From an uncultured Sphingosinicella sp. (GTDB taxonomy: Bacteria; Pseudomonadota; Alphaproteobacteria; Sphingomonadales; Sphingomonadaceae), in assembly GCA_946886275.1 (NCBI GenBank), contig CAMPIH010000104.1, forward strand, positions 1-8,307: a stretch of DNA of 8,307 nt, given 5' to 3'. Made by a program: the position numbers and the translations under genes. How positions within the stretch are numbered: position 1 is the stretch's first letter; every line of letters starts with the position of its first letter. A model generated the notes under the pieces. It had not been told where the DNA came from. It made no database searches and was given only the letters and a program-made list of their open reading frames with translations. Positions 7,866 through 8,307 of the stretch are shown piece by piece.

Positions 7866-7867
7866 CA
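7863..7867 (-). promoter_or_regulatory. Overlapping stop/start TGATG coupling ATPase and RidA-like gene
   Basis: On the minus strand the ATPase stop TGA (7867-7865) shares its A with the ATG (7865-7863) of the RidA-like gene. The bases just upstream (GGGCCGCC) hold no good purine-rich Shine-Dalgarno, so reinitiation by ribosomes finishing the ATPase is the likely mode. This ties the amount of the exported protein to that of the ATPase. Confidence 0.8.
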
Positions 7868-8307
7868 GGCGGCCCGGCGATGCTCAACAAGGATCCGGCC
7901 GTCGAGCATGTTGACGACTCGGCCGGCATAATCGGCGTGAGCGGGCGAGTGGGTGACCATGCAGATGGTCGATCCTTCGGAGTTGAGCGCCTGAAGCATC
8001 TTCATCACTTCCTCGCCATGGGCGGTGTCGAGGTTGCCGGTGGGCTCGTCCGCGAGGATGAGCTTCGGGCTGGCGACGAGGGCTCGGGCGACGGCGACCC
8101 GCTGCTGCTGGCCACCGGAAAGCTGCGACGGGCGATGCTTGGCGCGATGGGCGATACCGACCTTGTCCATCACCTCGTCGACCCGGGTGCGCCGCTCGCT
8201 CGCCGGGACATTGTGGTAGAGGAGGGCGAGCTCGATATTCTCGCGGACGCTGAGCTCGTCGACGAGATTGAAGCTCTGGAAGATGAAGCCGATGTTGCGC
8301 TTGCGGA
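7865..8307 (-). CDS. ABC transporter ATP-binding protein, LolD/MacB/FtsE type (5' end outside window)
   Basis: Cytoplasmic ATPase subunit that would drive the FtsX-type permeases downstream. The visible part is 146 residues plus stop (TGA), reading in one frame from the right edge; the family is usually 220-235 residues, so roughly 80 N-terminal residues including Walker A are missing. In partial-protein numbering I see the Q-loop (FIFQSFNL, Q10), the ABC signature [15 protein letters not shown] from residue 62, Walker B LILADE (82-87) followed by the D-loop PTGNLD, and the H-loop histidine in MVTHS (H119). The [10 protein letters not shown] wording and the short tail after the H-loop are typical of the LolD/MacB/YbbA/FtsE group of type VII ABC systems, not of importers. 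An internal GTG at 8173 is not the start, because conserved sequence continues in frame upstream of it. The stop overlaps the next gene's ATG by one base (TGATG), indicating translational coupling. Family is certain; the transported substrate cannot be read from the sequence. Confidence 0.96.
   Translation of the reverse strand, partial: RKRNIGFIFQSFNLVDELSVRENIELALLYHNVPASERRTRVDEVMDKVGIAHRAKHRPSQLSGGQQQRVAVARALVASPKLILADEPTGNLDTAHGEEVMKMLQALNSEGSTICMVTHSPAHADYAGRVVNMLDGRILVEHRRAA

Noticed and set aside
7865..8173. A short separate ATPase gene starting at GTG 8173
   Set aside because: The same frame continues upstream to the right edge with the conserved Q-loop region (FIFQSFNL), so this is an internal codon of a longer gene.

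Overview
The window is GC-rich and every gene I can support lies on the minus strand, so the reading order runs from the right edge (8307) to the left edge (1). Base composition, codon choice and the Gram-negative layout (a secreted protein plus LolC/MacB-type permeases with large periplasmic domains) fit an alphaproteobacterium, possibly a sphingomonad. This placement is inferred from style only. No rRNA, tRNA, CRISPR array, insertion sequence or integrase is visible.

In transcription order the layout is as follows. (1) 8307-7865: C-terminal two thirds of an ABC ATPase of the LolD/MacB/FtsE type; its N-terminus and Walker A lie off the right edge. (2) 7865-7377: a small RidA/YjgF-family protein with a Sec signal peptide; its start overlaps the ATPase stop by one base (TGATG). 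(3) 7357-4853, (4) 4825-2318 and (5) 2292 to beyond 1: three tandem paralogous permeases, each about 830 residues, each starting MWRNYL. The first two end ANPINALRYE and the third runs off the left edge. Gaps between genes are 19, 27 and 25 bases, so this is almost certainly one operon whose promoter lies beyond position 8307. There is no gene-free stretch longer than 30 bases.

The permeases carry no ATPase domain of their own, so the single ATPase at the head of the operon probably energises all three. Each permease contains two FtsX modules (about 8 transmembrane segments, two large periplasmic domains, two matching coupling motifs near REVALRKxLGAS and KEIGIRKVxGAR), so one chain could form a complete pseudo-dimeric channel. 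Membrane and coupling parts are very similar among the three, while the periplasmic domains diverge. This suggests three substrate or partner specificities on a shared motor. No periplasmic adaptor or outer-membrane factor is seen in the window.

The most unusual element is the exported RidA-like protein between the ATPase and its permeases. By my alignment it lacks the arginine used by classical RidA imine deaminases, so it may be a periplasmic binding or accessory component of the transporter. Permease 3 also has a private CxxC motif and several Asn-rich patches in its periplasmic parts.
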